Shown here piece by piece: positions 33,296 through 45,851 of a DNA stretch of 64,000 nt. Under the pieces are notes generated by a model. That model saw only the letters and a program-made list of their open reading frames with translations, was not told the DNA's origin and did not search any database. Location: NCBI GenBank assembly GCA_002104905.1, contig MCFE01000141.1:1-64000 (forward strand), read 5' to 3'. The position numbers and the translations under genes were made by a program. How positions within the stretch are numbered: the first letter of the stretch is position 1; each line of letters starts with the position of its first letter. The stretch is from Basidiobolus meristosporus CBS 931.73 (taxonomy: Eukaryota; Basidiobolomycota; Basidiobolomycetes; Basidiobolales; Basidiobolaceae).

Positions 33296-36200
33296 AATGA
33301 TAACCAACAAAGGAAGTACACAAGACCCTTTATAGGCACTAGAAGCCTGCTTTGCAACTACTGCAAATGAAAAGGTCACACATCTAGCCAGTGCCTCAAT
33401 AATAAAGATAACAGAAAAAGGCTATATATGGAAATGCTGCAGCAATTGAAGATAGACTACTGATATTGGCACTAAATATGACCATAAAAAAGGACTCTTC
33501 AACACAGTATATTGACTCTGGAGTATCTCAACACCTTACACACCAAAAAGAACCTTGTTAAGAAGGTTTTCAAGGGTGACAATGAAACACTTGATGTGGT
33601 TGGAGAAGGAATATCCAGGTAAACCTTACAACCTGTGAAGGAAGCCATACACCTTCAGAGAAGTACTCTATGTACCAGATATAGTCAACAACCTGCTATC
33701 AGTAGGCAAGACCGCAGCAGAAGGACTCAGCTTCAGCTTTTACAATTCTGGATGCAGGATTACTGATCAAAATGTTGCCCATATTTCTGTGGGAATCAAA
33801 GATAAAAATCTATACAAGTTGACTTCAATTTCATCAAATATAGATGCCAAATAAGTGCCTTAAAGGAAGAAGCACAATGCATTAGCACAGGAGACTTGGA
33901 CACTTCAATCTTGATTATTTGCACAAAATGATCACATACTGGCTAATTTTTGGAGTAAAATTGATCCCCCTGCTAATTTGGAGCACTATGAAGCCTGAAT
34001 ATAAGGGAAAAAGCCAGACAGCTGTTCCAGAGCTCTACGCTAATCAAAACTAAGAAGAAATTAGATCTTACTCACCCAGATCTGTATGGACCTATGCAGA
34101 ATTTCTCTCTAGGCTAGGTGCAGTAGGTAATCACTTTTATCAATGATTTTATAAGATACATGTAAGTCTACATCATGGAGAGAAAGAAGGCTGCTCTGAC
34201 CATGCCAAGGGAGCTTAAAGCCATGGTGAAGGGAGAGACTAGTCAAAAATCAAGAAAATATGCTCTAGCAATTGTTGGGAATATACCTCCATACTCTTCA
34301 TCCACTTCTGCAAGATTTATGGGATAAAGCAAGGGATTAATGAATCATACTCTGTGCAGCAAAATGGAGTGGTAGAATGAGCAAATAGATCAATAACTGA
34401 TATGGCAAGATCTGTAATACATGATTGAATATTTTCCTATAATTATGGGTGCAATCAATTGCCACAACTGTATACCTTGAAAATAGGAGTTACAGCAGAA
34501 TCACTGTTATTTTACTCCATTTAAAACCTAGTATGGATGCATTCCAAGTGGAGAACATCTATAAATATTTGGGTGTACAGTATATGCTAAAAAACTGCCT
34601 GGAAATTAGTCAAAATATATGCCAAAAAGTGTAAAATGAATATTTTTGTTTACTGCAATGAGAGTAAGACATACTGACTCTATAATACGTAAGCAACAAA
34701 GCTGATCAAGTCCAGGGATGTGTTATCTGATGAGAATTCAAAAGTTCCACAGATGATGATATCTGATGATGACAAAATTCTGATTACATGTCTACCAACA
34801 GTCAAGATTGAATCAAAGCAAAAGAATGATTATTCTCTCACTTCAGAGGAGTCTACAAGCATGGCTCAGCCTTGATCAGTGCCCAGGCCTATCCTAGAAG
34901 TGATTATATCAGTATCACAATCCAGGAGAACCAACCATTCCAGAAACAGGTCAATCAACTATATTAAAGAGGAGACAAACTTAGCCTATGACTATTCAGT
35001 CCAAATTGATGAGCCCAAGGCTGTAAAGAGGCCCAAAAAAGTCCTCAGACAAAGTTTTAGAGCTCTGCAATAACTGAGGAATATTGGGCCCTGATGGAGA
35101 ATCAAACTTGTGACTTAGTCAAACTACCAATCAACCAGAGAAAGCCAGACAAAAGTGGGTCTTCATGACATTATACATGGCTGATAGTACAATTAAGAGA
35201 CAGAAAGCAATACTTCTGGCCTAAGGATACTCTCAAACAGAAGAACATGACTATACTGAGCCCTTTGCACTGGTAGCCCAGTTCAATTATATCCAATTAA
35301 TACTGACTATTACTGCAAAATAAAACTTTTTAATACATCCAATGAATGCAAAAGCTGCACTTTTGAATGAAAAACCTGATGAGGATGTGTACATGGACCA
35401 GCCTGATGGGTTTGTTGACCAGGATAGCCCCATTTGGTCTGCAAACATGAAAAATTTCTGTATGGACTTGCACAGTTACCAAGAGTATGGAATTGCAAGA
35501 ATGATTCATATTTGGAATCCTTAAGTCTCAAAAGAAGTACTGCTCATTATAGTATATGCTACATGCCAGATAGAGCAAGTCAGCTCTATTGGCTATATAT
35601 TTAGATGATCTCAATAAAGCTGCTGAAGCATTGGAAGAGACTAATTCAACATAACTAAGGAGTTCAAGATGTCCAATCTGGAAGAACTCAGTTACTACTT
35701 AGGTAAAAAGTTCTCCATAGACAGAAGTACCCAGACTATGACCCTAAGCCAATCCTAGTATATTCAAGATATATTAAGGATGTACTAAGTGGAAGACTGT
35801 AAACCAGCAGCTACCCCAATGGAGACAAACCTTATCCTGGTTCAAGCTTCACCAAATCAGCAAGCTTGGTGCCATCTGAAAGCCCTGAGCTTCCTTATCA
35901 ATCTATGGTTGACAGTCTGATGTACTACATGCTTGGAACATGTTCCAATATCTTGTATTTGGTGCAAGTTGTAAGCTAGCATAATCAAAACTATGGATCT
36001 GATCATATTGCAGCAGTTAAGCGGATTTTCAGATACCTAAGAGGAGCTGCTGATATCTGCTTAAAGTACAACTATGAGGTCTCAGAACAAGATCTTATGT
36101 GATACATTGATGCTGATCAGGGACAGAACATATAAGTCCAAAGATCCACTACAAGATCCACCACAAGATCCACCTTTCTACTGTAAAGGAGCAATTTCAT

Positions 36201-37226
36201 GGAAATCATGAAAGCAACCAATAATAGCATTACCTCCTACAGCGGCAGAGTATATGGCAGCCTGTGAAGCTACAGCAGATGCATTGTGATTAACAAATCT
36301 TCTAAATGTTTAGGCTCATGCCAAAAAACACCTATTACTTTATTTTAAGGTAATCAAGGATGCATAAAACAGGTAGAAATCCAACTTTTCAAGCCAGAAC
36401 TAGGCACATAGATATTTAATATCATTTCATACATGGAGCTATAGAGTACAACATAGTTAGCTTAGCTTACTGTCCTAATGATCAAATGATTGCAGACATT
36501 CTTACCAAACCATTAGTTAGAGACAAATCTGAATATCTTAGATCAATATTAAAACTAGTCAGAAGGAACATTTAGTCAAGTGGGGGTGTTGTAAAAGTTG
36601 GTAATTCTACCTGAATATTCACCTAGCTTAGTCACACAGATCATTACCTACTAATGTTAAAGAACAACTGACCAAATCCTCTGTCAGGATTTACCTAGAA
36701 TATTTTTACCAAAATATCAAGTACGCAAAACATGAAACTTAGATAAGTTGTCCAAGCAGCCCCAAATTTTGCACACCTGCCCTTGGGACCTTTCTGTGCC
36801 TATTTTATGAGCTTGTTATGCAAAGAGTGTTACCAATCCACCGGAAGTCAATTGGACCCAGATGGGTCTCCAGGACATAATACAAGGCTGCTGGTAAAAT
36901 TGAAAGATGGAAATAAAGACTTGCAGTAAGAGGATATTCTCAAACAAAAAGACCAGTCTATACAATGCTTGCAAAGTTTTATTCTGACAGGCTAATATTG
37001 ACTATGGTAGTCAGATATAAGCTGTTCATTGATTAACCAGAGGTAGAAGCTTTTTTTTGCTTAGGAAATTTGACAATAATACGTATATGGGCCAGGCTGA
37101 TAGGTTTACTGACAAAGAAAGCACCATAGGGTGCGCAAGCTTAAAAAAGCTCAACATGGTTTAAAATAGTTACCAAGAGCCTGAAACTGCAAGACAAATT
37201 CATGTATTATATCTCTAAGCTTGAAT

Positions 37227-37437
37227 AGACTTGTTCAATCATTCCAGCTGATCATAGTGCCCAATAGTGCCATAGCATGCCAGATGGAGCCTGATCATGC
37301 CACAGAGTGCCAGATGGTGCCATACAGTGCCAATTTGGGATCAAAATTGACATGCATATGACACTAAAATATCAAATTAATAACAAAATATACAGCACTT
37401 TCTGGCACTATGACCAATGGCACAATGGAACAAGTCT
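37227..37437. mobile_element. MITE M1, 211 bp
   Basis: Ends AGACTTG..CAAGTCT, with the same sequence and orientation as M3 and the reverse of M2. Left flank AAT, right flank AGT, so the target duplication is altered or the right side was rearranged. Confidence 0.8.
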
Positions 37438-37850
37438 AGTGTATATATGAAGATTCTTAATGATCAAGGTTTTTGAGCAATTGCACAATTTTATGTGATT
37501 TGATCAGTCAGTTTGAAGGTTGCATGCAATCAAAGTCACCATAGTAATCCTGGCAGCAGAGGCTCAGTATATATGGTTGTAGACTCTTTTGATTATAACT
37601 CCTTGTGCATTTTTTTAAAATAGCTCTAATTTTAAGCATGTGCTGGCTACTTAGTGTTCTATGCAACATGATATTCTTGGATAAACTGACCATTAGGGTC
37701 TTGAGCCATTGTCTTTCAAAGTTAGAAATTCTTGATCTTTCATTTGTGTGTTATGGTAGCAAAAGGCAGAATAATGAAATGAGTGCAATATTGGTTTTGT
37801 GATATTGTAGTAATAAAATAATTTCTAATACCACCAATGCGGCTGGAGCT
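37438..37850 (+). repeat. Dispersed repeat, partial copy
   Basis: Matches 42,885-43,352, the right part of a larger TG..CA insertion. No coding content. Confidence 0.65.
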
Positions 37851-38533
37851 CAAAATATCTGAGCTAGGAGAGCTCATTTGCTATCAAGGGTTAAAGATCT
37901 CCATACCAACAAGTTCCCAGACTATCACCCTGAGTCAATCCAAGTGATTTCAAGCTATACTAAAGAAGTACCAAATGGAAGAATGTGAACCAGCAGCTAC
38001 CCCAATGAAGACAAACCTTAACATGGTCATTGCTCAGCCAAATATAGAGAGCATGGTTTCATCTGAAAGCTCTGAGCTATAGTTATGTTTGATCAGCAGT
38101 CTGATGTATTTCATGCTGGAAATATCTTCAGCTACCTCAGATTCAGTAGGAGCTGTCAGCCAGCATAATCAAAACTATGGATCTGATCATATAGTGGCAG
38201 TTAAGCAAATTTACAGATACTCAAAAGGCGCTTCTGATAACTGCTTATGCTATGCCTATAAAGATTTAATGCTGGTTGTTGCAGGATACTCTGATGTCAA
38301 TTGAGGACAAATTTAGAAGACAGAAGACTCACCAGAGATATATAACTTTATTTACTGTAAAGGAGCAACTTATGGAAATCAAGAAAGCAATAAGCAGTAG
38401 CACTTCCCACTTCAGAGGCAGAGTAAATGGTAGCCTGTGAAGCTATAAAAGAAGTAATGTGTCTCAGAAAACCACTTAATGACTTAGGCATATGTTGAAT
38501 AACCTCAATCACAGTATTACAAGATAAACAAGG

Positions 38534-39430
38534 TGTTGTGCTTAGACTTTAAAATTTAGCCAATTTTATTCTGGTAGATAATCCATTACCCTGACTGATC
38601 TTCCCTAACCCAAAAATAACTAATCCAGCCATGGTTTATTTATCACTTCTCACAATCTATTTGAAGCTGTCACACCTAATCAACTTTCTTGCATTCATTA
38701 TGCCATTAACTGATCTGCCAAGTCTTTCTAAGTGAATATTCATCTGAGATCTATCCAACCATGTAGCAGTTGCCAAGACATCAGCTGATTGATGATGTAA
38801 TTTTCACTTATCTTATACATCTATCAACTCCCAAACTGATTTCATTTAGCTCAGTCTCTTGCCACTTACTAACTCATCTAGATCAGAAAAGTACAAGGAA
38901 ATTTTACTGAAGCTTTTGGTTCAGTCTGTGTCTCAACAAAATTTAGATCATGTGCTAGTAATACTAAGATTTCAACAATTGCATTCTAGTTTCTACACAA
39001 GCCTAGCATATCCAGCATTCTCAAGAACACCAAGCCTGGCCTGCCTGGCAAACCAACTCTGTTGCATTTCCCTATGAAAAATCTCAAACTTGGAGTTCAT
39101 GAGATTTTCAGCTGGTAATCAGCTGGTATTAATGATATTTTGCAGTATTCAGCTGGTGTTTCTGGTTCAAAACTTCAAATGCAATTTTTGATGGAAGTAT
39201 TTGGCAGAAAGCTACCAAATTTAGCAAGGATGTTAGTTAGCCTGTTCTCCTCCTGGCAAATTTGCTTGCTTGCCTGCCTGTCAGCTAACAAAAGAGATAC
39301 TGTGAGTTGCCATTCTTGAAAACCTTGGAACTAAGCTGATATTGTAATGGTCTTTTAATGGCCTTTTCTTAGATTTTTATTGTAGGGTTTAAAGCCAAAC
39401 CCAGCTATATACAAGACCAATATTAGACCA
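38534..39430 (+). mobile_element. LTR-type repeat, second gypsy family
   Basis: Starts TGTTGTGC inside copia fragment C. The first ~900 bp match the reverse complement of 59,155-59,713, whose outer end is GCACAACA. It precedes a gypsy gag on the same strand, so it is probably the 5' LTR; its exact right end was not determined. Confidence 0.6.
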
Positions 39431-39590
39431 GATTCTCTTAGCTAATATTTCTGCCACTCTATGACAATATTGAGATTTAACGCTTAGTTGTCCCCTAGGT
39501 TCAGTTAAACTATTCAAGAGTTTTATTAGACTTTTCTCTTGGATATAGCATTTTTTTGTTGAATTCCATTACATTCAACCTCTTAACAAG

Positions 39591-40440
39591 ATGTCCTCAG
39601 CAGCAAACCATCCATATCTGTCCCTGTTGGAAGCAGCTCAAAGGAACCAGGAAGAACTGACTGGGCAGCTTGGAAGCATCAAGCATGAAAGAAACTCCTT
39701 GATGCTTCAGCACTCAAAGCTAGCCAAGACAACATCTGACAATAATTGCAGGGATCAGCTACTTGATGCTAAATCTGATTACCAAGATGAAATTGGTATC
39801 ATTAGCAAAGCTCCTGAGAATGCTACCTTAGTAATTGACAGCATTGAATATCCACCAAGCCCTGCTTTGCATCAGCTACCAAGAAGTCATGCCTTTGGTT
39901 CCTCTAGTTCTACATCTCCCACTAGACCTGCCCTGGTGGCTGTCCCAAGATCCTTGCCTTTTATGCAGAAGGAGTCAATACTATAAAGAGTCCTACTGGG
40001 TTTCTTTACAATCTTTGTCATGTATAAGCTGCACACCAGCTAGACCATGAAACCCATTGGGCTAAACTTCTGCCTCTCTGTCTCACCACGCAAGATGCTG
40101 ACTGGGCTGAGTGCACATCACTTCCCGTAGTATGGGGATAATTGCCTAACTCCTCTTTGGCAGCAACTTGAAGATCCTCTTAAGAAAGCACATCTGAACT
40201 ACAACTTATGGAAATCTAAAATGCAAAAGAGTGAGTCTGTGCAACATTTCTGTAATAGATTCCACAGACAGAGGAGATAGGCTGGAGTTGGAGATGATAA
40301 TTCATTGCTTACATCACATTTTCTTTCAAACTGCCCATTCCAGCTACAGAGCAATATTGCAATTGTTAATGCATGCAACCCTGCATATACTTATGACAAG
40401 ATCTTAGAGATATGTGTGAGTACTACATGGAGTTTCCACT
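39591..40440 (+). pseudogene. Gypsy gag relic
   Basis: A 131-codon open start (39591-39986) has a coiled-coil-like N-terminus and a Ser/Pro-rich segment. It is followed, after frame breaks, by a Retrotrans_gag-type region (LTPLWQQL, then LWKSKMQ and SVQHFCNRF) around 40,140-40,260. The element is cut off by another LTR near 40,456. Confidence 0.65.
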
Positions 40441-40455
40441 CTTTGCCCACAAGTT

Positions 40456-40790
40456 CCCCCAGAGTCCTGCCCAAAGTCCCCAGAGTATCCTCTCTATGAT
40501 TCCCTTCCATATCCTTCCTCCAATTCCTGCCCTTACCTAGTTGAGACACTTACCATAACAAGAAGGTGCTCACACCCCTGTTTTCCAACACACTCTATTG
40601 CCTGAGCCCCTCCCAGTAAGATATATAAATATTTGATTGAGTGAAGATTGTGAGAAGGGTTTTTCATTGGATGTAATAAACACAGGTCTTTACTATCTTA
40701 CTGTCTTCTACTCAAAGCTACTCTGAGCCAAGTGATACTGACTTGGCCTAAAAGCTCCCCCAACTACCAAGTACAGTCAGTTATAACATA
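40456..40790 (+). mobile_element. LTR of a third gypsy-like family
   Basis: About 330 bp shared with 59,770-60,110, with the same TATAT and GTGAGAAGGGTTTTT landmarks. Both copies are followed by gag/zinc-knuckle sequence of gypsy type. Confidence 0.6.
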
Positions 40791-41755
40791 CAGATTTGAT
40801 GCCATCTCTGCAAAAAAAGCATAAGTGAGGTAACAACTACCACAATCAAGCTAAGAGCATATAAAAGAAAGAGAGAGAAAGCCCTACAGTGGCTCAATAA
40901 GTTTGAGTGAGTTGTGGTGATGCAGGATGGGTCAATAATAAGAAAGTAAGGGAGTTTGCAAGATATATGGAAGGGTCATCTTGGCAATGGCATCATGAGT
41001 TGTAAGACATAATTAAAGGTTACTGGGATGCACTGGAAGAAGCCTACAAGATACTCTTTATATAGATTAAAGGATATCACTATGAAGCCCTTCTACTGTA
41101 CTGATGGAAGAAGAGTAGCAAGAGCTACAAAGCCTACACTGAGCTATTTTGGAGCAGGGTTAATGTTTCCCACAGCACAGAATCTTTAAACAACAGCTCA
41201 TGAGGTATTACATCATGAGCTTAGACAAAAATAAGAAGTAGGGCATCTGAAGTGCAACAGGAATGTATAATGTTGCAAGAGTTGGTCTTACAAGTAAGAG
41301 GGGTCATCTTGCTATGGGTACCACCCTTTGGTAATATGTGTGATCAAAGAACATGGATCCCCCATAAGAAAGAAAAATTTGCCTCCTCAAAAGACCATGA
41401 GTCAGAGAATTTATAGCAAAAGGTCCAGGAGCTCTTAGTAAATGATATCCAAGAAGTCACCAAAGAAGGTGATAAGCTCTGAAAAGCTATTGTGGATCTA
41501 AAGGCCCAGGTACAAGCACTGATCTAACAGATAGAGCAACCACAACTACAGTTTCCATGTTATATTTGTGAAGAAGTAGGCCACTGGGCCTATGAATGCA
41601 AAAAAACAGTACAAACAAGAACCTCTACAAGCAATAAAGAAGAAAAATTCAGCAAAAAGCTCTCTTGTCAGAAAAGTCAAAGTACAGAAAAGCATTGATA
41701 TGAGGCTGCTAGAAGGGGGCAAAGGAACCTGTAGTAGTGGCTCTGTCAAAGGTAA
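40791..41755 (+). pseudogene. Gypsy-like gag relic with CCHC knuckle
   Basis: Broken gag frame; at about 41,560-41,610 an intact zinc knuckle CYICEEVGHWAYEC (CX2CX4HX4C) is seen, followed by a Lys-rich tail. The element ends where a reverse LTR was inserted at 41,764. Confidence 0.6.
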
Positions 41756-42141
41756 AGAATGCGGTGTGGTGGTGTATAAGTCCTAGGGAGAGATACATCC
41801 AACACTGTCAAGTGTTTTGTGCTTGGGGTGATCACTGGGTGCAATGACCTCTATCAAAAGTTTGCTGAGAACACTTGTATTTGTCTCTAATCTGATGTGA
41901 GGTGGAATAAAGGCACAAGCTTGTCAAGGGAAAACTATCAAGCTACAATCCCCAACCTAGTTGGTGTTGTAACAAAAGTATGTGCTGTGTTCAGTGTCCT
42001 CTGAGACAACAATGTACTAATGCTTCAAAAGGCAAAACAATTGCAAACCACCCCAGTAGGGACTTGATAAGAGTGTAGCTGTGGGTAATAGTTACAAAGA
42101 CCAAAAAGTATCTTTGCCAGTACAAGAATAAGATTGGGAAA

Positions 42142-43352
42142 TGTTGTGTTGTATTATGATTAGTTTGGGGCTTGTTCTACAATGTAGAGGCTAATAGCAA
42201 TATACAACAACTTCCATTATGCCAATACTGAAATAGTTTATTGGGAGTTTGATATACCAATAGAAGATATAACTTTCACTAATTTCCTCAATCTTAGGCT
42301 CAAAATATACTGTAGGCAGTGTTTGTCACTTCTACAGCAGTGTTCTGACCTTCTGTCAACTAATGGGCTTATTTACTTTTATAGTAACTTTTCCTTATTT
42401 GGAAGTCACTTTCCATTCTGAGTAAATAGATCCTAATATGAAAATTCTGAACTCCCCTTTAACCTAAAGGGGTGTGTTGTAGAAGTCTCTAAAGGGGTGT
42501 CTAAAGGGGTGTCTTGAGAGTAAAGGGGCTTCTTGTAGTGGTCTCTAAAGTGGACTTTACACTAAAGGGGTGCCTGAAGGGGCTTCTTTAGAGTAAAGGA
42601 GCTTCTTAAAGGGGTCTCTAAAGGGGTCTGTAGACTAATGGGGTGTCTTTAGGGTAAAGGGGTTTCTTAGAGGGGACTTTTCCAACAGAAAAGTGGTGGT
42701 TTCTTGTAAACTTAGATTGGATTCTTGTGAGCTTTGCAGTCTCTTTACTGATGTAGTACTAATCAAAGTCAGAATACTCAACAGTGCAAGTGATGCAGGG
42801 GAAGTTTTATAACCTTTAAACTTGTAATTGTAGTGTGGAGATTCTGGAAAGAGAGGCTCTCCCTTTATTCTTCTGCTGGGGAAGTCATATATATAAAAAT
42901 TCTGAAGGATCAAAGTTTTTGGGCAATTGTGCAAGCAATACATGTGCTTAAAAGCTAACATTTTGCAGTGGCGCAGATCAGACATAGGCGCAGCACCTGT
43001 GAAAATTTCACGTGATTTGACTGGCTGATTCAAAAGTTACAGGTGATTAAAGTCACCATAGTAATCCTAGCAATAAGGCATAGTATATTTAATAATTGGA
43101 CTCTTTTGGTCATAACTCCTTAAGTACTGCTTCAAATGAGCTGTAAATTGAAACTTATGTTGGCTACTGCATGTTCTATATGACATAATATTCTTGGGTG
43201 GATTGCTTGTCAGGGTCTGGAGCATTTGTCCATCAAAGCTGGAAATTCTTGATCTTTCACTTGTGTGTTACAATAGCAAAAAGCAAAATAAAGAAATGAG
43301 TGCAATATTGGTTTAGAGATATTGTAGTAATGGAATACTTTCCATTACCACA
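42142..43352. mobile_element. TG..CA insertion inside the reverse LTR
   Basis: 1,211 bp beginning TGTTGTGTTG and ending TTACCACA; the interrupted LTR reads continuously when it is removed. It is possibly a solo LTR of another family; a target duplication is not evident. It contains the minisatellite at 42,452-42,680. Confidence 0.5.
42452..42680 (+). repeat. AAAGGGG minisatellite
   Basis: About a dozen irregular repeats built on TAAAGGGGTGTCT / TAAAGGGGCTTCTT over 230 bp, G-rich on the plus strand, with no coding sense. Confidence 0.8.
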
Positions 43353-43895
43353 GAGAGAATCAAATGAAATAAAAATATCTGCCCTGAATATTCCTCCCAA
43401 GTAGTGCCTCCAAGGTCAGTTAGCTGTCAATGTGGTCTCCTGGGAGTGTACTGTAGTCTGGGGTTGGAAGATCAGGTGGCAGTGATTGCACTTATCAAAA
43501 AGTTGATATTTTGATAAAAGGGATGCTGAATTATTGCTGAATGATTGCCTCTCTTATATACTTTGCTCACCAGCTACCTGATTACTAATTTTGGTGGTCT
43601 AGAAGGTTCTGGAGATCAACAGAGCTTTTAATGACATCAAAATGGCCTATGAATGATCTAAGTATGTGTTGGAAGGTTCTAAAAGGTACAGAACATTCAA
43701 CTAATCAGGAATCAATATTCTGAAACCTGCATAGCATAGGGATACTGTATGTGGTATGAAAGTGGTAAGGATAGTGACACAGATTGGTCATGGGGCATTG
43801 GTACTGGTGTGGGTACTTGCCTAATATGCAAGTACTGACTTATAGTAATCTTAAATAAAGTGAGGGATAACTGATGCATTAAGAAGTATTATCAA

Positions 43896-44152
43896 GTGGG
43901 GAAAAGGTTGGGAGGAGAATATTATAGAGACCTAATACAGTGGTGCAAGAAGTATATAAATGGGCAAATTTGGGCAAAGTTGGAACTTCTGATAAAAGTT
44001 GGCGGTGAAGTTGTTCAAGGTTGGCAATATTGGTTAAAAGGCGTTTGAAAGTTTTGACGGAGTAGTCAAAGAGGGAGCCAAGTTCATTGAGTGGGCAAAA
44101 GAAATGTTCTAATTTGTGGGGGTTGGTGACAGGGGAAATGAGATGTTTTTTA
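43896..44152 (-). other. Sequence left of the copia D insertion, possible host gene part
   Basis: The minus strand is open for about 80 codons with protein-like composition and contains three CpG, unlike its surroundings. It was contiguous with 51,069-51,400 before copia D inserted. No family recognised. Confidence 0.35.
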
Positions 44153-44452
44153 TGTTGTTAAAGTTTGTAATTCCACCTAAATATTCCCTAACTTGGTCAC
44201 TTAGATCATCACCTTCAAATCCTAAAGAATACTGACCAAATTCCTTGTTGGGATTTACTTAGAATATTTTCACCAAAATACCAGGTGCCCAGAATATGAA
44301 AATTCTCAAAGTTGTCCAAACTGCCCCAAACTTTGTACACATGCTCTTGGGACCTTCCTTAACCCATTCTACATGCTTGCTATGCCAAGACCATGCAAAA
44401 GTTTGAATTCTACTTTTGTATTCAGTGAATCCTTAAGTGAAAGCCACATATT

Positions 44453-45186
44453 AGACTTGTTCCATTGGATAGTGCCACATTGAGCCATGAGTGCCAAATG
44501 ATGCCATAGTGTGCCAGAGAGGCCAAGTGAGCCTATACTTGGCCACAGAGTGTGAAACATAGATCTGCATCCTCATTGAAAGCAGCCCATGTCTCTAATC
44601 TATGATGCAGGAGAAAATTCATTTTTTGACGTTGTTTTGTAGTTCAATATTGTGCAGGATGTGTAAGAGCACTAAAGGATTGAAGATATACATCTGGTAC
44701 TCAAGACCCTTGGCACTCTGAATCTAGCTCCTGTGGCTTGTTACATGTCACAAAAATGCATGGCACTATCTTGGTCCACTGGTACTATCTGGCACTATAA
44801 GTGCTTTGTATTGATCTTACTTTAGGGCTAATATTTAAATATAGTGCTGGATAGTACCAGTGGACCAAGATAGTCCCATGCATTTTTGTGACATGTAACA
44901 AGCCACAGGAGCTAGATTCAGAGTGCCATGGGTATTGAGTATCAGATGCATATCTTCAATCCTTTTGCGCACTTGCAAATCCCGTATAACATTTATCTAA
45001 AAAAAAATGTCAAAAAATGGATTTTTTCCATCACAAAGAGTGAAACACAGGGGTTGCTTTGCATGAAGATGCAGAGCTGTGCTGCACACTCTGTGGCCAA
45101 GTGTAGGCTCACTTGGCCCCCCTGGCACACAATGGCATCATTTGGTACTCATGGCTCAATGTGGCACTATCCAACAGAGCAAGTCT
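44453..45186. mobile_element. Foldback element F2, 734 bp
   Basis: AGACTTG..CAAGTCT with arms of over 300 bp that are reverse complements, and a short AT-rich centre near 44,800-44,850. Target duplication ATT on both sides (44450-44452, 45187-45189). It lies within the 5' LTR of copia D. Confidence 0.9.
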
Positions 45187-45851
45187 ATTATACTTGTTTG
45201 CCCAATCACTTCCAATATCTCCAAGACTCTTACAACAGGCTATGAGTCCCAAGCTGTCACTCTCTGCAATATCTACTACTGCTATACTGGAATTTTCCCC
45301 TCTGCCAAAAAGTTGGATGGATCTAACTACCAAGTGTGGAAAGTGAAGATGAAGATGCTACTACACAAAAGAGGCCTTTGGGATATTGTCATGGGCAAAG
45401 AATGCCCTCCTAAAAATGTGTGAGAGGAAGCCTTAAAGTACCAGAAGAAAGAACAAAGTGCCTTTAACTGCATTTGCCTTAATGTTAAAGACAAATTACT
45501 AATTCAATGCTCAAGAACAAAAACAGCCAAGAATGCCAGGAAGGCATTAAAAGACACCTACCAGTCATGTTCAGCTACTAAGAAAATGTATCTGTGACAA
45601 AAATTCTCTACTACAAAGATGCTGTCAGGAGAAGAAATGAAAAATCTAATTAGCTGAATTACCCTGCAGGCGGATGAAATGGAATCTGTGGGTGTACCAA
45701 CTACTGATGAGGATGCAATAGTTACAATCCTGAATAGCTTGACAGACAAGTTTCAGGGCCTTGTATCAGGCCTTAAGTCCAGAACTGAAGATTTGACCTT
45801 AAATTACGCATATGGAAGGCTCCTGGATGAAGAATTAAGAAAGTCAAGCGC

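Larger units (their letters stand above)
31124..36832 (+). mobile_element. Degenerate Ty1/copia element B with 3' LTR start
   Basis: Gag relic 31,200-31,765; after the nested foldback it resumes at 33,299 with knuckle, protease, integrase, reverse transcriptase and RNase H relics (to about 36,560). A purine tract AAGTGGGGG precedes the 3' LTR start TGTTGTAAAAG at 36,587, and that LTR breaks off near 36,832. Heavily mutated; no open frame above about 100 codons. Confidence 0.75.
36833..38533 (+). mobile_element. Copia fragment C (RT to RNase H)
   Basis: Begins inside the reverse transcriptase. It is interrupted by MITE M1 and by a repeat (37,438-37,850), resumes near 37,850, and continues through the RNase H region until cut by an LTR at 38,534. 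Dead. Confidence 0.65.
41764..43895 (-). mobile_element. Gypsy-type LTR (1,071-bp family), split and truncated
   Basis: Reverse-strand LTR in two blocks, 41,764-42,141 and 43,353-43,895, separated by an inserted element. The outer flank is GCGG (CCGC read in LTR orientation), the target type of its relatives. The other end is missing: the match stops near 43,895. Confidence 0.7.

Noticed and set aside
44453-45186. Tc1/mariner reading of the foldbacks with a TA duplication
   Set aside because: Comparison with empty copia sites shows 3-bp duplications (AAT, TAT, ATT, TAA), not TA.
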